Source: Sulfurimonas sp. SAG-AH-194-I05 | GTDB taxonomy: Bacteria > Campylobacterota > Campylobacteria > Campylobacterales > Sulfurimonadaceae | Direction: 5' to 3' | NCBI RefSeq assembly: GCF_029215955.1 | Contig: NZ_JAEMVA010000001.1 | Coordinates: forward strand, 1 to 64,000 | DNA length: 64,000 bases | Shown here: positions 35,902 through 45,626 of the stretch, in pieces | How positions within the stretch are numbered: position 1 is the first letter of the stretch | How the letters are laid out: every line of letters begins with the position of its first letter | Notes under the pieces: generated by a model | Seen by the model: the letters and a program-made list of their open reading frames with translations, nothing else | What the model was told of the DNA's origin: nothing | Database searches by the model: none | Made by a program: the position numbers and the translations under genes

Positions 35902-38466
35902 TGTTTAATAATAATCTATGCTACGAAGCAAGTGCTGGAAGTGGCAAAACTTTTATGCTTGTTGTGCGTTATCTATCTCTTTTGTTTCAGGGGGCTATGC
36001 CTAGTAAAATAGTAGCCCTTACTTTTACAAATAAAGCAGCACGGGAAATGCAAGATAGAGTTACTTTAACGCTTGAAGAGTTAGAGTTTCGTGGTGAGCT
36101 TGAAGAGATTATAAAAGTTACAGGACTTTCTCGTAAACATATTTTAGATGCAAGAGCAAAAATATTGAATGACTTTTTAAATGCAAATACAAAGATCATG
36201 ACGATTGATAAATTTTTTACGCAAATTTTACGTAAGTTTTCTCTTTATGCCTCACTTATGCCTGACTTTACAACCTTTGCCTCGCAACATGAGTTAAAAC
36301 TTTTGGCAAGATTTTTAAAAGAGGTAAGTGTAGCTGGGAAAAAAGATACACTTATTACCCTTTCTTTAGAGTCCAATAAAAGACTCGATAGTATATTTTC
36401 TTTACTAGATGATTTTTACACGAAAAAACATGAGCTTTCACATCTGAAGTTTGAAAAAATGGATTGTAAGGTGCATGAGGAACTCGCAATGCATGCTTTA
36501 AGCAACTTACAAAGCATAGTAACAAACTGCAAAGGTGCTTCGGATTCACTTAAAAAAGCTGTTGTTGCTGAGAGTTTTGAAGTCTTACACGCAAAGAGTT
36601 GGGTTGTAAAAGATTCTTTAGAATACTGGGTATTTAAAAAATGTTTTACTCCCGAGATGGACACTTCTTTGCATGTGATTCAAGAGGCCGTAAAAAATTA
36701 TAACAGAGCTAAGGAGCAAAACTTTTTTTATGCACTTACAAGTTTAGTACGTACGTATGAAAAATCTAAAAAAGCTTTATATGTAGATGAAAGTGAACTT
36801 AGCTTTTCTGATGTAACATCTTTAGTGCATTTTATTTTACATGAAATAGATGATAGCGAGTTTTTATATTTTCGACTTGATGCACAAATAGAACACCTCC
36901 TTTTAGATGAGTTTCAAGATACAAGTGTGCTTCAGTATGAGATTTTAAAACCACTTATAAATGAAATAACTTCAGGAAACGGAATTTTTGAAAATGGAAG
37001 TTTCTTTTTTGTTGGAGATGTGAAGCAGTCTATTTATCGCTTTCGAGGAGGTGTTTCAGCACTTTTTGATAGTGTCAAAGAAGAACAAAACACACAGAGT
37101 GAACAACTGTTAACTAACTACCGTTCACAAAAAGAAGTTATAGAGTTTGTAAATAACACTTTTAAAGAAAAAATGAAAAACTATGCACCCCAAAAGGTAC
37201 GAAGTGAAGCAAATGCTGGACATGTGGAAGTCTTAGAAAATGATGCACTCTTGGATGAAGCTATTGTGCAAGTACAACGTTTTATTCAGCTTGGTGCTGA
37301 TGTGAATGAAGTAGCCATTCTTTGTGCAACAAATGGCGATGGCGAAGCGATAAAGCAAAGACTTATAGAAGAAAATATTGAAGTGGTTACAGAGACGACG
37401 ACGAAGCTTATAAACCAAAGAAGCGTAAAGGCAATTTTAGAGTATTTAAAATACTTGTATTTTAATGAAGATATTTATAAACATAACTTTTTTGCACTCA
37501 TAAACAGAGATGTAGAACAAATAAAACGAGTGGATGTCTCAAAGTCTAAGCTTTTTGATGTGATAAAACGTGCTATAGATATTTACAGTCTTTTTAGTGA
37601 TGATTTTCATTTGATTCGTTTTTTAGATGTTATACGTAAATATAAAGATGTTGAAGCACTCTTATTTGAATATGAAAGACTCGATATAGGAGCTGCTGCA
37701 TCTGACTTAAGTGGTATACGTGTTTTAACTATTCATAAGTCAAAAGGTTTAGAATATGAGCATGTGATAGTACTTGACAGATTAAAAAAAGCTCCAGCTT
37801 CTCGTGATTCGATTATTTATGAATACGATGGTATTTACTTAAAAAATGTATATTTACGTACAAAGGGTAGGGACGCTGTTGATACTGCGTATGCAAATGC
37901 ACTTACAAAAGAAAAATCTCTTATCATTGAAGATAGTTTAAATGCACTTTATGTTGCTTTTACGAGAGCGAGAGATAACCTATGTATAATCAAAAAAACA
38001 AAAGATTCTAGTTTTGATATTTCAGACCTAGCATGTGGAAGTTCAGGTGTTTTAGCATGTGAGAAGTCAAATGTTTCCGCATGTAAAGGTATTTTTAAAG
38101 AGTTAGAATATACAAATTTTTATTATGGAACACAAACTGACCTTTTAAAACTTGAAGAAGATACAAAAGAAGATCTGCAGTCCATTCATTTTGGTTTAGC
38201 TATGCACTATATGCTAGAGATGCTAGGTGACTTTAATGAAGCGTCAATTGAACCTGCTAAAGATATGATGATGAATAAATATGGTTCTCTTTTAGAAGGT
38301 ACGGCGATTGTAGATATTACAAACAGAGTCTATATGCTAGTTGCTTCAGCGGAATTTCTTTCTTTAACACATGGAAAAGTATACAAAGAAAAAGCGATAC
38401 GATATAAAGATAATTTACGTTATATGGATGTTCTTGTTAAAAGTTCATCTGAACCTAGCATGTGGA
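34039..38466. repeat. cluster of CATGTGGA octamers in addB/addA
   Basis: Eight copies of CATGTGGA (either strand) occur here, starting at 34039, 34477(-), 35073(-), 35399, 35500, 37221, 38032 and 38459. They use different reading frames (His-Val, Cys-Gly, Met-Trp and others), so peptide conservation does not explain them. Twelve or more further copies are scattered in the window. Confidence 0.6.
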
Positions 38467-38621
38467 ATATTATAGATTATAAAAGTTCTATGGCTTTTTC
38501 TTCGCACCATTTAAAGCAGGTTCGTTATTATAAAAAAGCAGTGCAAGAGATAACGCAAGATGAGGTACATGGCTATATTTGTTACGTATTAGAAAATACT
38601 ATAGAGTTAGTTAAGGTTTAG
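35901..38621 (+). CDS. addA: AddA/RecB-like UvrD-family helicase-nuclease
   Basis: A superfamily 1 helicase with a C-terminal nuclease. The ATG at 35901 (TAATG with the addB stop) gives 906 residues. Walker A is EASAGSGKT (about 9-17), motif Ia is ALTFTNKAAREM, motif II LLLDEFQDTS, motif III FVGDVKQSIYRFRGG, motif V VLTIHKSKGLEYEHVI and motif VI ALYVAFTRARDNL. The nuclease centre is IIDYKSS near residue 860. It ends 4 bases into the convergent histidine kinase gene. With addB it forms an AddAB-type recombination nuclease. Confidence 0.92.
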   Translation: MFNNNLCYEASAGSGKTFMLVVRYLSLLFQGAMPSKIVALTFTNKAAREMQDRVTLTLEELEFRGELEEIIKVTGLSRKHILDARAKILNDFLNANTKIMTIDKFFTQILRKFSLYASLMPDFTTFASQHELKLLARFLKEVSVAGKKDTLITLSLESNKRLDSIFSLLDDFYTKKHELSHLKFEKMDCKVHEELAMHALSNLQSIVTNCKGASDSLKKAVVAESFEVLHAKSWVVKDSLEYWVFKKCFTPEMDTSLHVIQEAVKNYNRAKEQNFFYALTSLVRTYEKSKKALYVDESELSFSDVTSLVHFILHEIDDSEFLYFRLDAQIEHLLLDEFQDTSVLQYEILKPLINEITSGNGIFENGSFFFVGDVKQSIYRFRGGVSALFDSVKEEQNTQSEQLLTNYRSQKEVIEFVNNTFKEKMKNYAPQKVRSEANAGHVEVLENDALLDEAIVQVQRFIQLGADVNEVAILCATNGDGEAIKQRLIEENIEVVTETTTKLINQRSVKAILEYLKYLYFNEDIYKHNFFALINRDVEQIKRVDVSKSKLFDVIKRAIDIYSLFSDDFHLIRFLDVIRKYKDVEALLFEYERLDIGAAASDLSGIRVLTIHKSKGLEYEHVIVLDRLKKAPASRDSIIYEYDGIYLKNVYLRTKGRDAVDTAYANALTKEKSLIIEDSLNALYVAFTRARDNLCIIKKTKDSSFDISDLACGSSGVLACEKSNVSACKGIFKELEYTNFYYGTQTDLLKLEEDTKEDLQSIHFGLAMHYMLEMLGDFNEASIEPAKDMMMNKYGSLLEGTAIVDITNRVYMLVASAEFLSLTHGKVYKEKAIRYKDNLRYMDVLVKSSSEPSMWNIIDYKSSMAFSSHHLKQVRYYKKAVQEITQDEVHGYICYVLENTIELVKV

Positions 38622-40759
38622 ACCTTAGCTTTTAAGTGACGTGCTATCGTTGCAATAAGTGCATCACTATCAATAGGTTTTGCTACAAAGTCATCCATCC
38701 CTGCATCTATGAGTCTGGCTTCATCGCCTTTCATAACATTCGCTGTAACAGCTATAATAGGCACAACGCTGTTATGTTCTTTTCTAATTTTAAGCATGGC
38801 ATCTACCCCATTCATATTTGGCATATTTTCATCCATTAAGACCATGTCATACTTGTTGTCTTCATACATACTTACTGCTTCGAGTCCATCATTTGCTATA
38901 TCGTATGTAATTTCTACATCTTCAAGTAACATTGTTAAAAGCATTTGGTTCGTTTTATTGTCTTCTACTACAAGAACATGGGCATCAATGCTTTCTTGGA
39001 CATCCAATGTTTCTTCTATAGGAAGAATATTTGGATTTTTAGCACGTTCTACAGGCAGAGAGAAACTAAAAGTGCTTCCCTCATTTTCTTTACTTGCAAT
39101 ACTAATTGTACCACCCATAATCTCTGCAATAGAATTACAAATACTGAGACCAAGTCCAGTGCCTCCATACTTTTTTGTCGTAGAAGAGTCTGCTTGTTCA
39201 AAGGGTTTTAAAATCCTTTGTTGTGCTTCTTGTGAAATCCCAATACCCGAATCTTTAACAGCTATAAGCAAGGTGTTAGAAATATATGTGAGGCTAAAGG
39301 TTATCGTTCCATTTTCAGGTGTAAATTTAAAGGCATTAGATAAAAAGTTATTAATAATTTGCGATATCCGTAACCAGTCAGAATGTATATGAAGTGAAGT
39401 ATCTGCATTAGATTCGACATTAAAAGTTATATTTTTCTCATTTGCAATAATATTGAATTGGGACACGCATGATTCTAGTTTTTCCTTGACATTAAAAATG
39501 GAATTACTAAGGGTGAATTTGCCACTTTGAATTTTAGAAATATCGAGTATGTCATTTATTAGGCTTAAAAGATGTTGCGAACTCTCAACAATAGGATTAA
39601 TGAGTTTGCCTTCCTTTGGGATATTGTTTTTGAGTATGTTACTAAAGCCTATAATTGCATTAAGCGGAGTTCTTAGTTCATGACTCATATTTGTTAAAAA
39701 CTCTTCTTTTATAGTTTGTAATCGAATTGCTTCATCTCTTGACTTGATGAGTTCGTCTTCAAACTCTTCTCTACTTTGAAGCATTGTGTTGATTGTGCTT
39801 CCTACGCTTTTAAGTTCTGTAAATTTAAGAGAATTGACATTAATTCTTTGTTTTGCATGCTTAAATGTTTTGAAAAAGTTTGAAAAGATACTAAATGCTT
39901 TGTCTACTGGACGTAAAATAATTGAAAATATCATTACTATAAAAATTGCTAAAACAGAATAAATTAAAAAACGCGTATTTTGAAGGCTTTCAATTTCTTG
40001 TTTAATGATTGGCACAGACTCACTTATAAAGTTCTCTAAAGCAGTTTCAATAGCATGGGCACTAGTTCTCATGCTTCCTCGAAGTGCTTCATTTTCTGTT
40101 AATCCAATATATTGCATAGCATCTGTTAAGTCGCCAAAGGATGCATTGTACATATTTAATAAAATTTTTGTATGAAATTTAAGTCGTGTATCTTTATGAA
40201 TTTCTTCACTTTTTTTGTTATGTAATTTTAGAAATTTTAAATTATGATCGAGTAAAAAGTTTTTTTCATGTTCCCTAAGGATAAGAAAACTCATTAAAAT
40301 ATTTAAATGTTTGTCTTCTGTTAAATCTTTTTCAAGTCTTTTCGCATCATATAAAAACTGCTTTTTTAGGCCACTATTTTGGGTTAAACCAACAAGTATC
40401 ATTTCGTCTGTAATTTTTATAAAAGAACTCTTATAATCATTTAAGGTATCACCTAAAGTAATCACGTTAAAGTCATCTGCAACTGAATCTATAATATGAA
40501 GGAGTTTATCCCTGTATTTAATGTTTTTACGTGCGAAAAAATCTTTTTCTGCTCTACGCATATTTAAGTAGCTAATCTGTAGTTCTTTAATTTTAATATG
40601 GTATTTGTTGTAATGGTCTATTTTTGTTGCAATTATAGAATCGTTCCATAATAATAAACCTAAACTTGTTAGGATAAATAAAAAGATAAATAAAAATCGT
40701 ATACGTAAACTTTGCATATTTTTCCTAAAAATTGGAATCTCTTTCTTCATATCTTTCAC
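38618..40759 (-). CDS. membrane hybrid sensor histidine kinase with receiver domain
   Basis: A 713-residue kinase. Membrane helices (about 20-38 and 264-282) bracket a 225-residue periplasmic helical sensor, similar to helical bimodular sensors. A HAMP-like linker follows, then HisKA with the phosphorylated His360 (NMSHELRTPLNA), an ATPase domain with GIGIS and GGTGLGLSI, and a C-terminal receiver with LMDENMPNMNG and VAKPID. No partner regulator is adjacent. It is inserted on the opposite strand between addA and rplM. Confidence 0.92.
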   Translation of the reverse strand: MKDMKKEIPIFRKNMQSLRIRFLFIFLFILTSLGLLLWNDSIIATKIDHYNKYHIKIKELQISYLNMRRAEKDFFARKNIKYRDKLLHIIDSVADDFNVITLGDTLNDYKSSFIKITDEMILVGLTQNSGLKKQFLYDAKRLEKDLTEDKHLNILMSFLILREHEKNFLLDHNLKFLKLHNKKSEEIHKDTRLKFHTKILLNMYNASFGDLTDAMQYIGLTENEALRGSMRTSAHAIETALENFISESVPIIKQEIESLQNTRFLIYSVLAIFIVMIFSIILRPVDKAFSIFSNFFKTFKHAKQRINVNSLKFTELKSVGSTINTMLQSREEFEDELIKSRDEAIRLQTIKEEFLTNMSHELRTPLNAIIGFSNILKNNIPKEGKLINPIVESSQHLLSLINDILDISKIQSGKFTLSNSIFNVKEKLESCVSQFNIIANEKNITFNVESNADTSLHIHSDWLRISQIINNFLSNAFKFTPENGTITFSLTYISNTLLIAVKDSGIGISQEAQQRILKPFEQADSSTTKKYGGTGLGLSICNSIAEIMGGTISIASKENEGSTFSFSLPVERAKNPNILPIEETLDVQESIDAHVLVVEDNKTNQMLLTMLLEDVEITYDIANDGLEAVSMYEDNKYDMVLMDENMPNMNGVDAMLKIRKEHNSVVPIIAVTANVMKGDEARLIDAGMDDFVAKPIDSDALIATIARHLKAKV

Positions 40760-40952
40760 TTATAGATACTTCTTATCTATTATACTATATTGGATTTCTA
40801 TTTATTCTTAAAGCTACGAATAAAACTAAGTAAAATTGAAAGCTTAAATAAACCTAATATAAAGGTTCTTTTAAGTTGCAGAGGCTATACTTTCATCACT
40901 AAAACACGTGTATTATGCATGAAATTTAAAATTCAAATTAAAAGGTTCAAAA
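40760..40952 (+). promoter_or_regulatory. leader region of rplM-rpsI
   Basis: These 190 bases separate the kinase start from rplM. They are AT-rich with several possible -10 sequences (TATACT near 40886, TATTAT near 40911), and AAAAGG precedes the ATG. I could not fix a promoter or a clear r-protein binding structure. Confidence 0.3.
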
Positions 40953-41375
40953 ATGAAATTTACAAAAATTGCAACTTCTGAACAGATTGACCAAAAATGG
41001 ATTCTAATCGACGCTGAAGGTAAAACTTTTGGTCGTATGATGACTGAGGTAGCTACGCTTCTTCGTGGTAAAAGAAAAGTATGCTGGACTCCAAATATTG
41101 ACTGTGGTGACTATGTAGTTATCATTAACGCTTCTAAGGCTCGTTTTAACGGTATTGGTAAGCTTAAAAATAAAGAGTATTTTTCTCATTCTGGTTACTT
41201 CGGTTCTACTAAGAGTATTAAAATGACTGAGCTTTTAGAAAAAAATCCTGAGAAGTTATTTAAACTAGCTGCTCGTGGTATGCTTCCTAAAACAAAGCTT
41301 GGTGCTAAAATGATTAAAAAATTAAAAATTTATGCAGGTGCTGAACATCCTCACACTGCACAATTAGCTAAGTAA
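40953..41375 (+). CDS. rplM: 50S ribosomal protein L13
   Basis: A 140-residue early-assembly protein of the large subunit. Conserved stretches include [39 protein letters not shown] and [12 protein letters not shown]. It is followed by rpsI 10 bases later, the standard bacterial pair. Confidence 0.97.
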   Translation: MKFTKIATSEQIDQKWILIDAEGKTFGRMMTEVATLLRGKRKVCWTPNIDCGDYVVIINASKARFNGIGKLKNKEYFSHSGYFGSTKSIKMTELLEKNPEKLFKLAARGMLPKTKLGAKMIKKLKIYAGAEHPHTAQLAK

Positions 41376-41385
41376 GGATTACCAG

Positions 41386-41778
41386 ATGGCAACAAGAATA
41401 TATGCAACAGGTAAACGTAAAGCGTCAATCGCAAAAGTATGGTTAACTCCAGGTTCTGGAAAAATAACTATTAATGGTCTTTCATTAGACGCATGGTTAG
41501 GTGGACTTGAAGCGAAAAAACTTCGTGTTAAACAACCTTTAGTTCTTTCTAAACAAGACACTTCGGTTGATATCGTTGCTACTACTTTAGGTGGTGGTTT
41601 TGGTGGTCAAGCGGATGCTCTTCGTCATGGTATTTCAAAGGCTCTTGTAGAATTTGATCCTAGTATTAAAGCTATCCTTAAACCTGAGGGTATGATGACT
41701 CGTGATTCACGTGTTGTTGAACGTAAGAAACCAGGTAAGCGTAAAGCTCGTCGTTCTCGTCAGTTCTCTAAACGTTAA
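41386..41778 (+). CDS. rpsI: 30S ribosomal protein S9
   Basis: A 130-residue protein with the family start [34 protein letters not shown] and the basic C-terminal tail ending in [11 protein letters not shown], which contacts P-site tRNA. AAGGATT precedes the ATG. Confidence 0.97.
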   Translation: MATRIYATGKRKASIAKVWLTPGSGKITINGLSLDAWLGGLEAKKLRVKQPLVLSKQDTSVDIVATTLGGGFGGQADALRHGISKALVEFDPSIKAILKPEGMMTRDSRVVERKKPGKRKARRSRQFSKR

Positions 41779-41791
41779 TATTTCGTTTACT

Positions 41792-41840
41792 CAATATAAT
41801 GAGCAAAAGCCCATTATATTGGCAGGGACATTCTGTCCCT
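41792..41840. repeat. two-hairpin repeat element after rpsI (copy 2), probable terminator
   Basis: Hairpin 1 pairs CAATATAATG (41792-41801) with CATTATATTG (41812-41821) with an inner GC-AAAA-GC. Hairpin 2 pairs AGGGACA (41824-41830) with TGTCCCT (41834-41840). It shares core sequences and layout with the element after purA. Confidence 0.55.
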
Positions 41841-41953
41841 ACAACCCCCTAAAGCTACAAAATAAATTTTGAGAATTTTATTTCTTAAAAACAATCACTT
41901 CCTAACCAACTTTTCTATATAATGTCTTACTTAAATTTAGGATTATACCCCTT

Positions 41954-43339
41954 ATGATAAAATTTTTTAAATACTTTTTACTACTACTCGTTATTGTAGC
42001 CGCAGCATTACCCGTTGTTGGTAGCTACTTAATCAAAGACAAACTCGATATACAAGTGAATAAGTTACGGGCAAATGGAATTCAAGTAAAAGAAAGCATA
42101 GAAGAAGAAAGTTACTTTTCGAGTGCTCGCCATTACGAGTTTTTACTCAAAGATATGGATGACTTTGCACATTATATCAATGCACGTTCAAATAAAAAAA
42201 TGTCTAAAGAAATAGTACGCTTCTTAGAAGGTACTTTACTAGGTGTAGATTTAAAGTATAGTAACCTTCCTTTTATTGGGGATGTATCTATTGATATTTA
42301 TCCACTGTTTTTATCAAAACGTGTTTCAGAGGACTTACTTAAAAAAGACAAAGATTTTTATAAATATGTAAATAATTTTTTAAAAGAAAAAGGAATTTTG
42401 TACCATTTAGATTATAATATTTTAAACGAAGAGTTTAAAGGCTATGTAAAAGATATAAATGAATCGTACACCATGAAAAATGGCTCCATTTTAGAAGTGC
42501 AACTTTTAAACGCAACATACAAGGGTAAGGGAAGTTTACGAGCACCTAAGGTTTTAGAAACAAATTTTAAAACGATGAAGTTTGTGGCAAAAAATAGTGA
42601 TGAAGAGATTTTGATGCAAATGAAAGAATTAACATCCTATTCAACAATGGAATCAAAAAATACATATACTTCGCAAGCCAAAGTGGAATCTATGTCTTTT
42701 GTAGTCAAAGATACTTTCATTAAAAAAACAAAATTAGAAGTAAAAAATATGGATATGAATGTTTCTTCTATGCTTGATGGCAATAAAGCCAAGTTTAGTT
42801 CACATATGTTTATGCAAGAAGTTCTGTTAGATTCTAAAATAACGCAACTCAAAGCAGAGGACCTGAATTATGATATATCTTTTTATAAGCTTGATAAGAT
42901 CGCAAAAAAAGAGTTAGAAATTTTACTTTCTGAATCTGACACGAGTAAGCCTTTTCAAACATTTTTAAAAGTGAAAGATAGTTTTTTTAATTTGATGTCA
43001 AAGGGTGTAAGTATTGATTTAAGAGATTTTTCTGTAGCTAAGATAAAACTCGATGGAGTAAATCTTGAAGGTTTTAGTATTAGCTCAAAACTTGATATAA
43101 AAAAAGACAAAAATTTTATAAAAAAAATGAAATTTTCACCAATATTTTTACTCAGAAGTATGAATTTTAATTTAAAAATGAGTGTATCAAAGAAAATTTT
43201 TAAAAAAATTCTTATCTTAGAACCGATGCTCTTTGTAACAAAATTTTATATTAAAAAAAGAGGAAATAATATTATTTTAAATGTTGTGCTCAATAAAGGG
43301 CGTTTTAGAATTAATGGCAAATCGATTTTTGGTATATAA
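41954..43339 (+). CDS. DUF945/YdgA-like exported protein
   Basis: A 461-residue protein with an N-terminal anchor (about 5-27) and a long strand-rich, lysine-rich body with repeated amphipathic segments, resembling the YdgA/DUF945 or AsmA-like class of periplasmic proteins. The family role is unclear, with lipid or envelope functions suggested for relatives. It directly abuts the peptide-binding gene (stop followed at once by ATG). Lysine content rises toward the C-terminus. Family call is moderate. Confidence 0.55.
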   Translation: MIKFFKYFLLLLVIVAAALPVVGSYLIKDKLDIQVNKLRANGIQVKESIEEESYFSSARHYEFLLKDMDDFAHYINARSNKKMSKEIVRFLEGTLLGVDLKYSNLPFIGDVSIDIYPLFLSKRVSEDLLKKDKDFYKYVNNFLKEKGILYHLDYNILNEEFKGYVKDINESYTMKNGSILEVQLLNATYKGKGSLRAPKVLETNFKTMKFVAKNSDEEILMQMKELTSYSTMESKNTYTSQAKVESMSFVVKDTFIKKTKLEVKNMDMNVSSMLDGNKAKFSSHMFMQEVLLDSKITQLKAEDLNYDISFYKLDKIAKKELEILLSESDTSKPFQTFLKVKDSFFNLMSKGVSIDLRDFSVAKIKLDGVNLEGFSISSKLDIKKDKNFIKKMKFSPIFLLRSMNFNLKMSVSKKIFKKILILEPMLFVTKFYIKKRGNNIILNVVLNKGRFRINGKSIFGI

Positions 43340-44857
43340 ATGAAATATTTTTTTCTTCTTTTTCTTTGTTTAGATTTGCTTGCAACGACTTTGCATCTTG
43401 CTACTTCTTCAAACCCATCAAGAATAAACCCCTTACTAGCAACAGATTCGAGTTCTTCTGAAATAGCAGGGCATATATTTAATGGCTTAGTGAAGTACGA
43501 TAAAGATTCTTCTACAATTATTGGTGATCTAGCTACCTCCTTTGTATACGAGAACAACACGACAATAGTTTTTGAGTTAAACCCACATGTACTGTGGCAT
43601 GATGGAGAGCCTTTTACCTCTGCTGATGTTCTTTTTACCTATAAAACTTTAATGTCCCCATCTGTAGCATCACCGTATAGTGCAAATTTTCGTTTTGTAA
43701 AAGAAGTAGAGATTATGAGTAGGTATAAACTACGTGTTCACTATACAAAACCTTATTTTAAAGCGCTTGAAACATGGATGATGGGAATTATCCCTAAGCA
43801 TATCCTAGAAAATGAAAAAAACCTTATGAACGCAAAATTTAATACAAGTCCAATAGGAACAGGACCGTATAAATTAGAAACTTTAGAGCATTCTAAAAAT
43901 ATTATTTTGCGTGCAAATGATGATTATTTTAAGGGTCGCCCAAAGATAGATAAGATTTCTTTTCATGTGATAGCAGATTCTATGACACGCTTTTTGATGT
44001 TAAAAGCTTCTTCTCTTGACCTTGGAAATATTGAACCAATGCAATATGAAAGACAACTAAGCAAAGATTTTTTTAACAAGTTTACTATATATGAAGATAT
44101 TACACATTCGTATACATACCTTGGGTTTAATTTACGACGTGACAAGTTTAAAAATCCAAAAGTACGTGAAGCACTTTCTTTAGCAGTAAACAGAGAAGAG
44201 TTAGTAAAAATATTATTCTTTAAACATGCTAAAGTTTGTACTGGTCCTTTTTTACCTGCAACCGCTGCTTTTAATGCCGATGTAAAAGCACCAACGCAAA
44301 ATATTGAAAAAGCAAAAAAATTATTAAAAGAAGCAGGATATGATGAGAATAATCCTTTTACATTTGAAATTGTAACATCAAACTCAAGTGCAGTTCGCCC
44401 CTACGCAGCACAAATTTTACAGCACCAGTTAAAGAAAGCTGGAGTTATAGTAAAACTTCGTGTTATGGAATGGCAAGCTTTTTTAAATATGGTGGTTTTC
44501 CCACATGATTTTGATGCAGTTTTACTTGGTTGGGGTCTTTCTTCTACTCCTGACCCTTATCTTTTTTGGCACACAGACTCAGACAAAAAAGGTGGATTTA
44601 ATTTAATCGGCTATAACAACCCTACAGTAGATGAGATGATAGAAAAATCACAAAGTATGATTGATAGAAAAAAATTAGAAAAGTTATGGAGAAAAATGTT
44701 TAAGGTCATTGTAGATGACAATCCATATTTATTTTTGTATATTCCAAACTCTATAACAAGTGTAGATAAAAATATTAAAAACATAGAACCAAGCGTTAGC
44801 GGTATTTGGCATAATTATATAGTGTGGGAAAAAGAAATTATACAAGGATACATTTAA
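43340..44857 (+). CDS. periplasmic oligopeptide-binding protein (SBP family 5)
   Basis: A 505-residue solute-binding protein with a signal peptide (about 1-16). Family blocks are ATSFVYENNTTIVFELNPHVLWHDGEPFTSADVLFTYKTL (spread over residues 54-94), SPIGTGPYKLE, YLGFNLRRDKFKNPKVREALSLAVNREEL and DFDAVLLGWG. It would bind peptides or nickel-type ligands for an ABC importer, but no permease or ATPase genes are nearby. It is grouped with the DUF945-like and protease-like genes. Confidence 0.9.
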   Translation: MKYFFLLFLCLDLLATTLHLATSSNPSRINPLLATDSSSSEIAGHIFNGLVKYDKDSSTIIGDLATSFVYENNTTIVFELNPHVLWHDGEPFTSADVLFTYKTLMSPSVASPYSANFRFVKEVEIMSRYKLRVHYTKPYFKALETWMMGIIPKHILENEKNLMNAKFNTSPIGTGPYKLETLEHSKNIILRANDDYFKGRPKIDKISFHVIADSMTRFLMLKASSLDLGNIEPMQYERQLSKDFFNKFTIYEDITHSYTYLGFNLRRDKFKNPKVREALSLAVNREELVKILFFKHAKVCTGPFLPATAAFNADVKAPTQNIEKAKKLLKEAGYDENNPFTFEIVTSNSSAVRPYAAQILQHQLKKAGVIVKLRVMEWQAFLNMVVFPHDFDAVLLGWGLSSTPDPYLFWHTDSDKKGGFNLIGYNNPTVDEMIEKSQSMIDRKKLEKLWRKMFKVIVDDNPYLFLYIPNSITSVDKNIKNIEPSVSGIWHNYIVWEKEIIQGYI

Positions 44858-44858
44858 A

Positions 44859-45626
44859 ATGAAAAAAATAATACTCGTGCTGCTTATTACATTACGTTTA
44901 TATAGTAGTGAAACGATAGATAAAGAGATCCTCGATACCGATCTTATAAAGAATTTACTACAAGAAGTTGATGCAGATGATTTATTGAAAATTGGTTCAA
45001 GTTATTTAAAACTTATGAGAGATGAGGACCCTAAGGGCAAAGCTATTGAGGTACAAGATAAACTAACTGAGATGGCTACAAAGACTTTAAAGAAAATGAA
45101 ATTAAAGATACGACATCTTAATATCCAAGAAGCACAAGATACTATGTATGAAGTAAAAGTTTTAACAAATGAAGGGCTTGTGAGGTCAGCAACTGCAGTT
45201 GCACTTAATAGTACGGGTAAACTTATGACATCTTATCGCGCTCTCGCGCATTATAAAAAGATAAGTGTTATCGATACAAAAGGCAATGTGTATGATGTAA
45301 GAGTAGGAAGGGTATCTGCTATAAATGATTTAGCATACTTGTATATCAATAGTAAAAATGCCCCTTATGTTACTCTTGGGTCTGATGTGAAAGTAGGTGA
45401 GCATTTATATATACTCCGTTATGACGGTCTTTTGTTAAGTGTACGTGCCTCGCAAATGAAGAACAATTATATTATTTTAAATGCTAAAGTAAAGGTGCAA
45501 ATATCGGGTGGTGTTTTTAATGAGGGGAATGAACTTGTTGCAATACTCACTCCCAAAGATATTCTTAATAAAACTTTTCAAAGTGTACGACCAGTAAGTT
45601 TTACTACGGTCAATGAAAAATTATGA
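44859..45626 (+). CDS. exported trypsin-fold protein, probably not a full protease
   Basis: A 255-residue protein with a signal peptide (about 1-16), a helical N-terminal part and a C-terminal domain (about 100-250) laid out like DegP/trypsin. TAVALNSTGKLMTSYRALAH occupies the place of the catalytic histidine loop, INDLAYLYI that of the aspartate, and VQISGGVFNEGNELVAI that of the GNSGGP serine loop. Serine and aspartate equivalents remain but the histidine loop is altered, so activity is doubtful. It starts one base after the peptide-binding gene stop and may act with it. Confidence 0.6.
   Translation: MKKIILVLLITLRLYSSETIDKEILDTDLIKNLLQEVDADDLLKIGSSYLKLMRDEDPKGKAIEVQDKLTEMATKTLKKMKLKIRHLNIQEAQDTMYEVKVLTNEGLVRSATAVALNSTGKLMTSYRALAHYKKISVIDTKGNVYDVRVGRVSAINDLAYLYINSKNAPYVTLGSDVKVGEHLYILRYDGLLLSVRASQMKNNYIILNAKVKVQISGGVFNEGNELVAILTPKDILNKTFQSVRPVSFTTVNEKL

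Noticed and set aside
38709-39392. 227-codon + strand open frame
   Set aside because: It is antisense to the receiver and ATPase domains of the histidine kinase, whose motifs are intact. Composition (Ser/Ile-rich) is that of a shadow frame.
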